NCBI GenBank assembly: GCA_017301975.1
Contig: JAFLEI010000015.1
Location: 62,001-126,000 of the forward strand
Length of the DNA stretch: 64,000 nucleotides
Direction: 5' to 3'
Source of the DNA: Verrucomicrobiota bacterium
GTDB lineage: Bacteria > Verrucomicrobiota > Verrucomicrobiia > Verrucomicrobiales > Verrucomicrobiaceae
Below, one piece after another: positions 8,353 to 18,326 of this stretch (the stretch's first letter is position 1; each line of letters begins with the position of its first letter). A program made the position numbers and the translations under genes. The notes under the pieces were generated by a model that saw only the letters and a list, made by a program, of their open reading frames with translations, was not told where the DNA came from and ran no database searches.

Positions 8353-9276
8353 ATGATCGACCTGACGAACAAGAAAATCGCCCTCCTGATGGGCGGCCCC
8401 GGCTCCGAACGCAAAGTTTCGCTGAAAACCGCTGAAAGCGTGGCCGAGGCGCTGCGCAGCAAGGGAGCCATCGTCGTCGAAGTCGATGTCACCGGTCCGG
8501 ATTTCGAAGTACCGGGGGATGTCTTCATCGCCATGAACCTGATCCACGGCACCTTTGGCGAGGACGGCCAGCTCCAGGCTATCCTGGAACAACTCGGCAT
8601 CCGTTACACCGGTGCGGGCGTGACCAGCAGCCGCATCGCCTTCGATAAATTGCTGAGCAAGGAACGCTTCATCGCAGCGGGTGTGCCGACGCCACGCTCG
8701 CAGACCTATCCCCTGGATGGCAGCCAGCCGCTGGCGATCTCCCTGCCCCTTGTCGTCAAGCCACCACGCGAAGGCTCCAGCGTCGGCGTGCACATCTGCC
8801 ATACGCAGGCAGAATTTGACGCTGCGATTGAAGACGCCAAGAAGTTTGGCAATGACACGCTGATCGAAGACTACGTGGCCGGCAAAGAACTGACCGTCGG
8901 CGTGCTCGGCGATCAGGTGCTGCCGATCATTCACATCGAACCCGTGGAAGGCTTTTACGACATCAACAACAAGTACCCGTGGATGGGCGGCACCGGCAAA
9001 ACGAACTACAACTGCCCCGCCGATCTCAGCCCCGAGGTGACGAAGGCCGTGCAGGACGCCGCGCTGAAAGCCTTCCGCGCCTGCGGCACCGAAGTCTATG
9101 GTCGCGTGGATGTCATGCTGCGTGACAGCGATCAGGCGCCATTCGTGCTCGAAGTGAACACCATCCCCGGCATGACGAGCAGCAGCCTGCTGCCCAAAGC
9201 CGCGAAGGCGGTGGGCATCGAGTTCCCGGATCTGTGTGCGAAAATCATTGAGCTGTCGATTGCAGCCAGGCCCTGA
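8353..9276 (+). CDS. ddl: D-alanine--D-alanine ligase
   Basis: 307 residues, usual length for the short Ddl class. ATP-grasp features are in order: LMGGPGSERKVSLKTA (Ddl N-terminal signature), IHGTFGEDGQLQAILE, YTGAGVTSSRIAFDK, LVVKPPREGSSVGVH (ATP-binding lysine and glycine loop), VDVMLRD and VLEVNTIPGMTSSSLLP (metal ligands and C-terminal loop). It joins two D-alanines for peptidoglycan precursor synthesis in the cytoplasm. It is divergent from a D-aminoacylase gene and converges on a RarD-like gene with only six bases between the stop codons. Confidence 0.95.
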   Translation: MIDLTNKKIALLMGGPGSERKVSLKTAESVAEALRSKGAIVVEVDVTGPDFEVPGDVFIAMNLIHGTFGEDGQLQAILEQLGIRYTGAGVTSSRIAFDKLLSKERFIAAGVPTPRSQTYPLDGSQPLAISLPLVVKPPREGSSVGVHICHTQAEFDAAIEDAKKFGNDTLIEDYVAGKELTVGVLGDQVLPIIHIEPVEGFYDINNKYPWMGGTGKTNYNCPADLSPEVTKAVQDAALKAFRACGTEVYGRVDVMLRDSDQAPFVLEVNTIPGMTSSSLLPKAAKAVGIEFPDLCAKIIELSIAARP

Positions 9277-9287
9277 GTTTCCTCAGG
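9272..9287. terminator. Small convergent hairpin over both stop codons
   Basis: CCTGAG (9272-9277) and CTCAGG (9282-9287) form a 6-bp stem with a TTTC loop. The ddl stop lies in one arm and the stop of the opposing RarD-like gene in the other. There is no real T-run, so termination here is only a possibility. Confidence 0.3.
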
Positions 9288-10173
9288 ATTTGGCAGGCTT
9301 TCGCAGCCACAGATCACTGCAAAACAACAGCACGCCGAGCCAGATCAGGCCAAACGACACCAGCGATCCTGTGCTGACCGGCTCGTGATACACGAAGGCT
9401 CCCACCATGAACTGGCCGGTGGGCGCGAGGAACTGCAGCACGCCAAGCAAGGCGAACGGCAGCTGCCGCGCACCATGCGCGAAACCCAGCAGCGGAATCG
9501 TCGTAATGATGCCGAGACCCACAATGAGCAGCAGGTCACGCGCTGAAGCCGTGCCCCAGATGGGCATGCCGCTCTGCTGCGTCCAGATCAGATAGATCAC
9601 CGCTACAGGAATGCCGACGACCGTTTCCACGGCGAGCCCTGGCAGTGATCCCAGCGGCGAACGCCGCCGCGCCAAACCGTAGAGCGCAAAGGTCCCTGCC
9701 AGCATCAGACCGATCCACGGAAATCTCCCCAGGAGCACGACTTGTGTCATCACGCCGCAGCCGGCGGAAACGACGCTGAGTTTTTGCAGCCGCGAGAGGC
9801 GCTCGCCAAACAGCCGGCTGCCGATGAGCACATTCAGCAGCGGATTGATGAAGTACCCTAGGCTGCAGTCGATGATGCGCCCATGCTGCGCCGCCCAGAC
9901 GAAAACGCCCCAATTGATGGCGAGCAGAAACGCGGACCAAGCATGCGCTTTGAGCAGGCGCATGTCCCGCAAAGAGCGCAAAAATCCCGACCACTCGCCG
10001 CGCAGCATCAGCAGCGGCAGCACGGTGGCCAGCGTCCACACCACACGCTGGGAGAGCGCCACACCACTGCCGAGGTGGCCGATCTGCTTCCAATACACCG
10101 GCAGCACGCCCCACAGGCCAAAGGCGATCACGGCGCTGAATACAGCATTGGCGGGTGGCTTTTCAGGATTCAT
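9283..10173 (-). CDS. rarD: RarD/EamA-family permease
   Basis: 296 residues from the ATG at 10173. About ten hydrophobic segments form two EamA halves. RarD hallmarks are LWGVLPVYWKQIGH near the N-terminus, SQRVVWTLATVLPLL, and INWGVFVWAAQHGRI followed by LGYFINPLLNVLIGSRLFGE. RarD-type proteins are inner-membrane drug/metabolite exporters, and the substrate is not defined. The start overlaps the end of the upstream MFS gene by 11 bases, so the two are probably cotranscribed and coupled. Confidence 0.88.
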   Translation of the reverse strand: MNPEKPPANAVFSAVIAFGLWGVLPVYWKQIGHLGSGVALSQRVVWTLATVLPLLMLRGEWSGFLRSLRDMRLLKAHAWSAFLLAINWGVFVWAAQHGRIIDCSLGYFINPLLNVLIGSRLFGERLSRLQKLSVVSAGCGVMTQVVLLGRFPWIGLMLAGTFALYGLARRRSPLGSLPGLAVETVVGIPVAVIYLIWTQQSGMPIWGTASARDLLLIVGLGIITTIPLLGFAHGARQLPFALLGVLQFLAPTGQFMVGAFVYHEPVSTGSLVSFGLIWLGVLLFCSDLWLRKPAKS

Positions 10174-11335
10174 GCAGTTGGACCTTACGGGTGTAGAGAA
10201 TGAGAAGGGCCGCCACAATGCCGAGCACGGCATTCACCACCCACAGCACCGAGGGGTGATGATCATAGAGCGGCATGCCGAGCGCGGAGCTGGCGGTATT
10301 GCCGGCACACCACGCCAAACTGAGAAAGCCGACATAGCGCCCGCGCATGTCTTCCGGCGAGAGGCTGGCCGAGTAGGCTTGCTGCCGCGAAAACGCCGAC
10401 ATTTCACCCAAGGTGAATACGACCATCATCAGCACGAAGGCCGTCAGCGAGCCACTGATCAGAAAGGTGAGGAAACTGGCGCCCATCAAGATGTATCCGA
10501 GCGCAAGCACCTGCTTCACCGGCCACAGGCGCAGCCCCGCAGCCAGAGGCACCTCGAACAGGCAGATCATCACACCATTCAATGCCAGCACGAGACCGCA
10601 CCAATGCAGCGGCAGTCCATTGCGCTCAAAGTGCAGCGGAAAGGTGGTGTTCGTCTGCCGGAAGATCCACGCTGTGCAGATGCAGGCACCGAACAAGGCC
10701 AGGAAGGCGTGATTGGCGCGGATCGACTGCCAGGCATGGCTCCACCCCGCATGCGCACGCGCCGTGCGTCTGCCGCGCGGCAAAAACAGCCACGCGACGA
10801 TGCCAAAGAACGCCGAGGAAGCGGCATCCACCACGAACAGCCAAAAGAACGAATATTCAGCGAGGAAGCCAGCGGTAGCAGGTCCCAGCGACCATGCCAG
10901 ATTCACCGCAAACCTCTGCACCGCATAGGCGATGACGCGATTTTCCGGTGGCACGATGTCCTGCACCAGCGCTGCACTGGCCGGACTTCCGGCCTCATTG
11001 ATGGCTCCGGTGATGAAAGCCAGGGCTGCAAGCGCCCGCCAGTCCTCCGCCTGCGACATGGCGATCATGCACACTGCGCCCGCAAGTGCTGAGACAGCCA
11101 TGGTGATGTTTCGCCCGAGACGGTCCGCCATCCAGCCACCGATCCCGGCGGCAATAAAACCTCCCACCGAATACGCAGCCACGGCATAGCCGGCCTGCGT
11201 GGCCGTGTTGCCATTCCGCGTGATAAAAAGCGCCAAAAACGGCACGACGAAAACGCCGAACCGATTGACGAAGGTTGCGCCTACGAGAACCCAGAAAGGC
11301 CTGGGCAGGAGGTGCAGTTGAGAAAACAGAGACAT
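10163..11335 (-). CDS. MFS transporter
   Basis: 390 residues and about 12 membrane segments. Motif A is seen as GGWMADRLGRNITMAV after helix 2; SPASAALVQDIVPPENR in the first half and MRGRYVGFLSLAWCAGN in the second are typical of drug-efflux type MFS proteins. The substrate is unknown. It precedes and overlaps the RarD-like permease gene, giving a two-permease operon. A strong hairpin at 11393-11418 separates it from gap. Confidence 0.85.
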   Translation of the reverse strand: MSLFSQLHLLPRPFWVLVGATFVNRFGVFVVPFLALFITRNGNTATQAGYAVAAYSVGGFIAAGIGGWMADRLGRNITMAVSALAGAVCMIAMSQAEDWRALAALAFITGAINEAGSPASAALVQDIVPPENRVIAYAVQRFAVNLAWSLGPATAGFLAEYSFFWLFVVDAASSAFFGIVAWLFLPRGRRTARAHAGWSHAWQSIRANHAFLALFGACICTAWIFRQTNTTFPLHFERNGLPLHWCGLVLALNGVMICLFEVPLAAGLRLWPVKQVLALGYILMGASFLTFLISGSLTAFVLMMVVFTLGEMSAFSRQQAYSASLSPEDMRGRYVGFLSLAWCAGNTASSALGMPLYDHHPSVLWVVNAVLGIVAALLILYTRKVQLHES

Positions 11336-11392
11336 GGTTGGAAAGAGAAAAAGAGATGCATGGAAAGTGGTGGGATGAGCAGGAACGCAAAA

Positions 11393-11418
11393 CGGGCCGG
11401 CTCAGGTGAGCCGGCCCG
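11393..11418 (-). terminator. Strong terminator downstream of gap
   Basis: A perfect 12-bp GC-rich stem (CGGGCCGGCTCA against TGAGCCGGCCCG, two-base loop) is followed on the minus strand by TTTTGCG. It lies 34 bases after the gap stop, between gap and the downstream MFS gene. Confidence 0.8.
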
Positions 11419-11452
11419 CTGAAGGCTTTGAAGGTTGCTGTGTTCGTCTAGA

Positions 11453-12566
<1,114 letters not shown>

Positions 12567-12635
12567 CCGCCGAGGCAGCAGGATTCGGGCCGGAATAGGC
12601 TTCCCCTGCGGGCGCGTCCTGCTTAGTCTGTTCCT

Positions 12636-13670
12636 ATGAATAGGTTCGTCGCTGCGGTATTTATAGTTGCAGGCGTTGCGCTGCCTGTCTGCTGGCTTTG
12701 GCATGAAAAAGCCGTGTCGGAGGCGATACAAGGAGATAAGTCTCGTGATAGGTCTGTCGCTGAGAAGCTGAACACCATCATCATTCCGGACTATCCCACC
12801 TCTGATGTCACCTTGGAGGCAGCCGTCGAAATCCTGCGATTAAAAAGCCGTGAACGCGACACCCCAGTTCCCGGCTCATCGAATAGGGGTGTCAATATCG
12901 TCATCATCGCCGGGGGCGAAAGACATCTGCCCGCCAGATCCAGCCTGTCGTTGAGGGACGTCCCGTTGGGCGAGGCGCTGCGGCATGTCACCGGCCTCGT
13001 GAATTTGAAATTTACCATCGAGCAACATGCTGTGGCGATCCGTGAGCCTCAAGACATGCGCGCACCTGATGACCAAAAAGGATCGGCTGTTCAGCAGCAG
13101 TTAGGAAAAATGATTCGTCCCACCATTCAATTTCAAGACGCCACTCTTGAAGAGGCAGTGGAATATCTCCGAATGAGCCGAGGCTGCCTTGATGACGGTA
13201 ATGCGTCAATGACTGCCGTTCCCCTCAATTTCATTCTGCATCTTCGTGAAGGCATCAAACGACCGCCTGTCACTCTAGACCTGAAAGACATTCCCATCAG
13301 CGAGGCTCTTCGTTACTGCGCCGAAATCTCCAACGCGAGACTGCGCTACGACACGGCTGCGGTCATAATCACCGACATCGAAACGGATTTATTTGCACCT
13401 GACACATCCGCCGCTTCGCCGATTTTGCCAACGGTGGAATTTCAAGATGCCACCCTTGCGGAAGCCCTCGACTTCGTCCGGATAAAATCACGTGAACTCA
13501 ACCCGGACCATCGCGAAACTTCCATCACGGTGAAACCAGGGGGCACCAGCCCGTCCATCACCCTCTCGCTGAAAAACATCTCGATTCACGAGACGCTCCG
13601 GTACATCGCGGAGCTTTCCAGTCATTCGCTCTCACTTGAAGGCCCGGCCTACGAGCTAAGGCCCCTTTGA
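12636..13670 (+). CDS. Membrane-anchored protein with three STN/secretin-N-like repeats
   Basis: 344 residues. An N-terminal hydrophobic segment (about 4-21) is followed by three repeats of about 90-100 residues. Each has a beta-rich opening (TSDVTLEAAVEILRLKS; FQDATLEEAVEYLRMS; FQDATLAEALDFVRIKS), a stretch carrying a short beta element, then a closing unit (LSLRDVPLGEALRHVTG; LDLKDIPISEALRYCAE; LSLKNISIHETLRYIAE). The closing unit matches the STN/secretin N-domain pattern (lxl.n.pl.eaL..la...gl.). No secretin barrel or TonB barrel follows, so this is a stand-alone repeat protein on the periplasmic side. Local base use is less GC-rich than in gap. Function unknown. Confidence 0.65.
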   Translation: MNRFVAAVFIVAGVALPVCWLWHEKAVSEAIQGDKSRDRSVAEKLNTIIIPDYPTSDVTLEAAVEILRLKSRERDTPVPGSSNRGVNIVIIAGGERHLPARSSLSLRDVPLGEALRHVTGLVNLKFTIEQHAVAIREPQDMRAPDDQKGSAVQQQLGKMIRPTIQFQDATLEEAVEYLRMSRGCLDDGNASMTAVPLNFILHLREGIKRPPVTLDLKDIPISEALRYCAEISNARLRYDTAAVIITDIETDLFAPDTSAASPILPTVEFQDATLAEALDFVRIKSRELNPDHRETSITVKPGGTSPSITLSLKNISIHETLRYIAELSSHSLSLEGPAYELRPL

Positions 13671-13926
13671 GAAAGGACGCACTGGACTTTGTCACTGCCT
13701 AGAGAGCCGGGCCGAAAACGGCATCAGAAAAAAAACCTCAATAACCGCGAAGACTAGCCAAGCAAAAAGCAACGCCTAGACTCAAAAGGCAGACTCCGTC
13801 GAGTGTGCTAAAATATCCAAGCACACGCTCACCAACGACACGCAGTCCTTCATTCTGACGCCTTCCGCCACTTCCAAATGATCCCCGGTTGAATTGGCGT
13901 CATTGCTCGCTCTGGATGCCGTGCTC

Positions 13927-14235
13927 ATGGCATCCCTCCAAGAACTCGATCTCAAACAGCGTCTGCGCGAAAATGCCTGGATTGGCGATGCTGTGCTGGA
14001 ACTCTACGTCCGCAGTTTCATCCTGAAACAGCAGGGCAAAGTGGATGCCGAGATGAAAACACGCTTCACCTGCAATCAGTTCCTCTCCTGCACCGGCAAT
14101 CCCACCGCCGTCGAGGCCGACATCGGCGTCATCTATCAGCGCGAAGGTCTGGAGGCCGCCTTCGCGTGGATTCGCGAAAACCTGGAGCCGCTCTTCCTCA
14201 AACAGGAAGCGAAACGCAAACGCACGGGGAAGTAA
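13927..14235 (+). CDS. Mini-ribonuclease III-like protein
   Basis: 102 residues from the ATG at 13927; a TTG at 13894 would add 11 residues without evident value. NAWIGDAVLELYVRSFIL matches the RNase III signature as found in Mini-III (yIGDAVyElyvR), with the catalytic Asp in the GDAV turn, and a later EADIGVIYQREGLEAAFAWI helix fits the second acidic site. There is no double-stranded RNA-binding domain. Mini-III matures 23S rRNA in Bacillus; a similar role here is inference. Its stop abuts the stop of the convergent oxidoreductase gene. The 256-base spacer upstream (13671-13926) shows no feature I can name. Confidence 0.65.
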   Translation: MASLQELDLKQRLRENAWIGDAVLELYVRSFILKQQGKVDAEMKTRFTCNQFLSCTGNPTAVEADIGVIYQREGLEAAFAWIRENLEPLFLKQEAKRKRTGK

Positions 14236-15657
14236 CTACACCCGCTGCCCCAGCGCTTTCAGCTTCGCCTCGGATTCGCTCCAGGGAACGTCATGAGGCA
14301 GGCGCTTGGTCGCCGCTGCCAGAGCAGCCGTCACGCCTGCGGCCTCGCCCATCGCCACAGAGTTGCCGGTGACACGATAACTCGCATGCGCAATGAAATC
14401 TCCGCTGATGTTGCGCCCGGCCATCATCAGGCCGTCCACATTTTTCGCGATGAGAGCGCGCAGCGGAATGTCATACGGCTTCGCCTTCACGCCCGCATTG
14501 GTGTAGGCCGACTTCTTGTTCATGTCCGCGCTCAGCGCGTGAATGTCCACGCTGAAGGTCGGGCGAACCACGGCATCATCATAGCGCGCGCCTGCGATCA
14601 CATCGTCCTTGCTCACCGTGTAGCGCCCCGCAATGCGCCGCCCGTCGCGCACGCCGATCTGCTCCGCCGTGGCGGCGATTTGCAGGCCTTCCCAAGGACC
14701 GCCGAGCTTGCGCAAGCCGTTCACGATTTTGTTCATTTCAGCGCGAGCCATCACTGTCGCCTCGGTGATCTTCGCCGCATCAAAACACGGCACTCCATAT
14801 TGGTGGTTCATCATCACCAGCAGCAGATTGTCCCGCACCTGCCACAGTGTCGGCTTCGCATACGAGGGGAAATGATCGGTGCGCTTGATCTCCGCGAGGA
14901 ACGCATCCTTGGAAGGTCCATCCGTCTTGCTCGGATCAGAACCATGAATGAAATCCTTCAGTGCCGCCGCATCTTTGCATACCAGCAGCGCATTGAGTGA
15001 CATCGGCTGGCAGGGGCAGGAGTCCGCCTCGCCATATTCGAAAGAACAACCTGCCAGCGCCCCAAGGTCGCCGTCACCTGTGGTGTCGATGAACACAGGA
15101 GCTTTCCACGCCTGCCGCCCCGACTTGGATTCGGTCACGATGGTCGTGAGCCGTTTACCCTCTCGATAGGCCGCGCAGACCTTGGTGTGGAGCTGAAACT
15201 TGATGCCTGCTTCCACAAACATTTCCTCCAGCAGCAGCTTCATCCCCTCAGGCTCGTAAACGACGCTCTTTTTGTTCGTGCCACGGCGAATGTCGCGCTC
15301 ATCCAGCCGCTTCAGCAGTTCCTGGTTGAAGCCCGGCTTGTCGAAATCCAGCAGGTAGCCCAGCAGACCCGCCGTCCACACGCCGCCCAGGCAGCCACGC
15401 CATTCAAACACCCGCACCTTGGCTCCGGCCCGCGCCGCAGTGATTGCCGCTGCTATGCCCGCAGGTCCGGCACCGCACACAATCACATCCGCATCCTCCG
15501 CCAGCGGCAGATCCTGCGCAGGTTCATGAAACTGCCCCGCAATGGCCTTTTCGACCTCGGCCGCGTTCATGACTCCAGGGGTGACCAGCGCACCGGAGAA
15601 AGCGGCGGCAAGGAAGGAGCGGCGTTTGAGATCAGGGGAATGGCTGGAAGTGCTCAT
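14236..15657 (-). CDS. Exported FAD-dependent oxidoreductase (FAD_oxidored family)
   Basis: 473 residues from the ATG at 15657, chosen because it begins with a Tat-type signal (KRRSFLAAAFSGALV). The dinucleotide-binding fold is DADVIVCGAGPAGIAAAITA, followed by GGVWTAGLLGYLLD, and a C-terminal GLMMAGRNISGDFIAHASYR ends the FAD site. This matches the FAD_oxidored family, common in PVC bacteria and usually of unknown substrate. Export through Tat fits cofactor loading before transport. It follows a PHP-domain metallohydrolase gene by 40 bases, so the pair may act on the same compound. Confidence 0.85.
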   Translation of the reverse strand: MSTSSHSPDLKRRSFLAAAFSGALVTPGVMNAAEVEKAIAGQFHEPAQDLPLAEDADVIVCGAGPAGIAAAITAARAGAKVRVFEWRGCLGGVWTAGLLGYLLDFDKPGFNQELLKRLDERDIRRGTNKKSVVYEPEGMKLLLEEMFVEAGIKFQLHTKVCAAYREGKRLTTIVTESKSGRQAWKAPVFIDTTGDGDLGALAGCSFEYGEADSCPCQPMSLNALLVCKDAAALKDFIHGSDPSKTDGPSKDAFLAEIKRTDHFPSYAKPTLWQVRDNLLLVMMNHQYGVPCFDAAKITEATVMARAEMNKIVNGLRKLGGPWEGLQIAATAEQIGVRDGRRIAGRYTVSKDDVIAGARYDDAVVRPTFSVDIHALSADMNKKSAYTNAGVKAKPYDIPLRALIAKNVDGLMMAGRNISGDFIAHASYRVTGNSVAMGEAAGVTAALAAATKRLPHDVPWSESEAKLKALGQRV

Positions 15658-15697
15658 GATGGAATAGAAGTCAGATAAAACGCGGATTTGGACAAGA

Positions 15698-17635
15698 TCA
15701 TTGATCACTTTTCTCCAACAGCGACTCCGCCTGTACCGCCACAGCCTCATCGCAACGCTTCAAGGCTTCCTGAAGTTTCGCACGGTCACCGCCGCTTTCC
15801 TGAATTAATCGCGTGGCGATGACAAACGCAGGCTCAAACTTGCCGTCACCATCCGCATCCAGCCAGATGGGATTCGTGGAGCCCACCACCCGTGGCACGA
15901 AGGTCTTGCTGCTCGGTTGGTACGGACGCGGAATCTCCCAGAATGGCTGGGTTACACCCGGCCCCGTCGCGATGGCCACCAGATGAACATCGTGCGCCGG
16001 TTTCGGCAACTGCCACACGATGCGCGCCTTTTCACCTGCCCGGTGGCCTTCCTCAATCTTCTGCTCGCGGATCAGAATGCCGTTTGCAAAAAGTTCGATG
16101 CGATCGGCCTGCGTCCACGCCGGGCCAAAGACCGAGGCCTCCACTTTGATGGTCTCCGCCAGTCCCGTGGCCAGATCTCCGACCGTGAATTTGTCATTCA
16201 CCTTCAACGTCGTCAGCAGGCCCAGGCTCACCAGCAGCCGCCCATCCTTGTAGCTGCGCCAGACTTCGTCGAGATCAAGGTTCGCCGGGTCCGCATCCTT
16301 CGCCGCCACATACGTGCGCCCCTGCCCCAGAATGAAGCGGTTCACATCGTGGCTGTCGCTCGATGCAATCGCCGCGATTCGATGTCCGCGATTCAGCAAG
16401 GCAAACCAGTCCCGGTACAGCAGATGAATGTCCGACTGCATCGCAGCAGACGTGATCACCTCCATCGCATCAATGTCCAGCGCGTCCGCCTGGCGGTGCC
16501 TGCCCGTCTTGGGATTGAACTGCATGCCGCCAAAGGGAATAAAGCCGCTGTGCAAATCACGCGGATGATTCAGCGTGATCACCTTCACGCCCGGCGTCGC
16601 GCGGATCTCAGGCAGCAGCTTCGCCCAGTCCTCCTGCGCAGGATTGACCACACGTGCGCCCGGCTCGATGGGAAAGGCATTGAAGTGCCCGTGCTTCGTC
16701 GTCACCTCATTGCCGATCACCGGCGTGAAGTGATCCGCCACCCCCATGCTCGCCGCACTCGGCGCATAATCCGTGTGATGATTGTGGTCCGTCGCGATCG
16801 CCAACTCGATCCCCTCCCCTGCAATCGTCAGCATGCGTTCCTCGATTTTCGCATCGCCATGCCCGCTGTGCGTCAGCGTGTGAATGTGGCTGTCTGCCGC
16901 GATCCAGCCCGCCGTCGGCACTTCGCGCTTTAGTTGAAGGGCGGCCTGTTTCGTCTCGCCCGCCTTTAGCGAAATGGCTTTCCGCTCGGCACTCCATTCA
17001 AACCCACGCCCCGCATGCAGGATGTAGTCACCCGGTGGCAGTGACAGCACGGCTTTGCCATTCTGAGTGTAAACCACGCCGATTCGCACCGCCACCTCGC
17101 CCGCAGGTTCCGCCCGCAGTGGTTGGAGTGTCCCGTCCGGTCTCGTCAATGTCAGCCTGCATGGCAGTCCACCGCCCGTTCCCCCATCTGTCACCGTCAC
17201 ATCCACCTGCGCACCGCCCATTACCTCCGCCATTGGTTTCGCCGCGATGAAGACTGGCCCCAGTTCGATGTCATCCAGACCCGGCGGCGCTTCGATCGTC
17301 ACTAGGTTCTCACCATCACGCAATGCCCCAGCCGGAATCGGCAGCAGGCTCTCCATCGCCGTTTCCGCCGTCACTAGGGTGCCAAGCTTGCGCCCGTTCA
17401 GCATCACAGGCCATGTGAGTTTCACATCTCGCTGCCAGAGCCGTAGCGTCTGCTCTGCGGCATTCGACTTCGCTTGAAACTTCACTTCGAGTCGCTCCGC
17501 ATCGACAGCACGTTCCTTGAACGCCTCCCACTCAAACTGCCCCGCCTTTCCCAGATGCAGCCGTCTGGCTTCCACCGTCAAATCTTCCGCCATCAAACCA
17601 AGTGCAGGCAGGCAAATCAGAATCCATTTCATCAT
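15698..17635 (-). CDS. CehA/McbA-type PHP-domain metallohydrolase, exported
   Basis: 645 residues with a short signal peptide. The N-terminal half (about 20-240) is beta-rich, probably carbohydrate- or substrate-binding. The PHP metal-site residues follow: ADSHIHTLTHSGHGD (about 250), AIATDHNHHTDY, GNEVTTKHGHFNAFPI, LNHPRDLHSG and ASSDSHDVN. CehA/McbA relatives hydrolyse phosphoesters or carbamates, but the natural substrate is usually unknown. The C-terminus is another beta domain with a possible coiled end (KLQEALKRCDEAVAVQAESL). It is transcribed ahead of the exported FAD oxidoreductase and is divergent from a CBM9-like gene. Confidence 0.8.
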   Translation of the reverse strand: MMKWILICLPALGLMAEDLTVEARRLHLGKAGQFEWEAFKERAVDAERLEVKFQAKSNAAEQTLRLWQRDVKLTWPVMLNGRKLGTLVTAETAMESLLPIPAGALRDGENLVTIEAPPGLDDIELGPVFIAAKPMAEVMGGAQVDVTVTDGGTGGGLPCRLTLTRPDGTLQPLRAEPAGEVAVRIGVVYTQNGKAVLSLPPGDYILHAGRGFEWSAERKAISLKAGETKQAALQLKREVPTAGWIAADSHIHTLTHSGHGDAKIEERMLTIAGEGIELAIATDHNHHTDYAPSAASMGVADHFTPVIGNEVTTKHGHFNAFPIEPGARVVNPAQEDWAKLLPEIRATPGVKVITLNHPRDLHSGFIPFGGMQFNPKTGRHRQADALDIDAMEVITSAAMQSDIHLLYRDWFALLNRGHRIAAIASSDSHDVNRFILGQGRTYVAAKDADPANLDLDEVWRSYKDGRLLVSLGLLTTLKVNDKFTVGDLATGLAETIKVEASVFGPAWTQADRIELFANGILIREQKIEEGHRAGEKARIVWQLPKPAHDVHLVAIATGPGVTQPFWEIPRPYQPSSKTFVPRVVGSTNPIWLDADGDGKFEPAFVIATRLIQESGGDRAKLQEALKRCDEAVAVQAESLLEKSDQ

Positions 17636-17710
17636 CCACGAACGGCATGGATTGCAGACAACTTTCCTCCCGCCATTGCATTGACGCCTGCGCCCGCCAA
17701 ATCATGCCCC

Positions 17711-18322
17711 ATGAAACGCTACCTTGTCCGCCACACGTCCGCCTCTCCTTTGGATTGGTCTGCAGCCGATTGTTTGACCGACTTCGCCTTTCCGTGGGAA
17801 GAACGCACCGCGCCGCTCACCGAGTTCCGAGCCCTCTGGGATGTAAACCATTTCCACTTCCGCTTTGACTGCGTGGATGACGATCTCGTGCTGCCCGAAG
17901 GTCCCACGGCCAAAGACCGCGTTCTCGGCTCGGACCGTGTCGAAATATTTCTCGCCCCGGATCTGAGCCTAAAGCCCTACTTCTGCCTCGAAATGTCCCC
18001 GCGCGGCGACGTGCTGGCCTACGAGGCAAATTTCTACCGCGAAATGAACTGGGACTGGCAATGCGCGGGACTGAACCTCACCCCCCACATCCAAGACAAA
18101 CGCTACACCGTCACCGGCAGCCTACCGCTCGACACGCTGCGAGCCCTGAAAGTGCTCAAGCCGGGTGCAGTCAAATTCTTCGCCGGCATTTATCGCGCCG
18201 AGTTCCACCGCCGGCCCGATGGCACCGTGCATTCCGGATGGATGCCCTGGATGAATCCGCAGACCGAACGCCCGGACTTCCATGTGCCCGCTTCATTCGG
18301 AGTATTCGAACTTGTGCGCTGA
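17711..18322 (+). CDS. Carbohydrate-binding family 9-like protein
   Basis: 203 residues from the ATG at 17711; the frame is open upstream but that part is antisense to the PHP gene. The pattern is that of the CBM9-like/DOMON beta-sandwich: FRALWDVNHFHFRFDCVDDD, a LGSDRVEIFLAPD strand pair, YFCLEMSPRGDVLAYEANFY and a C-terminal GWMPWMNPQTERPDFHVP. No signal peptide is apparent, which is odd for this family and may mean a cytoplasmic role or a missed start. It converges on a SGNH-like gene with four bases between stops. Confidence 0.75.
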   Translation: MKRYLVRHTSASPLDWSAADCLTDFAFPWEERTAPLTEFRALWDVNHFHFRFDCVDDDLVLPEGPTAKDRVLGSDRVEIFLAPDLSLKPYFCLEMSPRGDVLAYEANFYREMNWDWQCAGLNLTPHIQDKRYTVTGSLPLDTLRALKVLKPGAVKFFAGIYRAEFHRRPDGTVHSGWMPWMNPQTERPDFHVPASFGVFELVR

Positions 18323-18326
18323 TCTC

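Noticed and set aside
8266..8934. Upstream extension of the D-aminoacylase frame
   Set aside because: It lies antisense to ddl; the ATG at 8265 starts a normal signal peptide.
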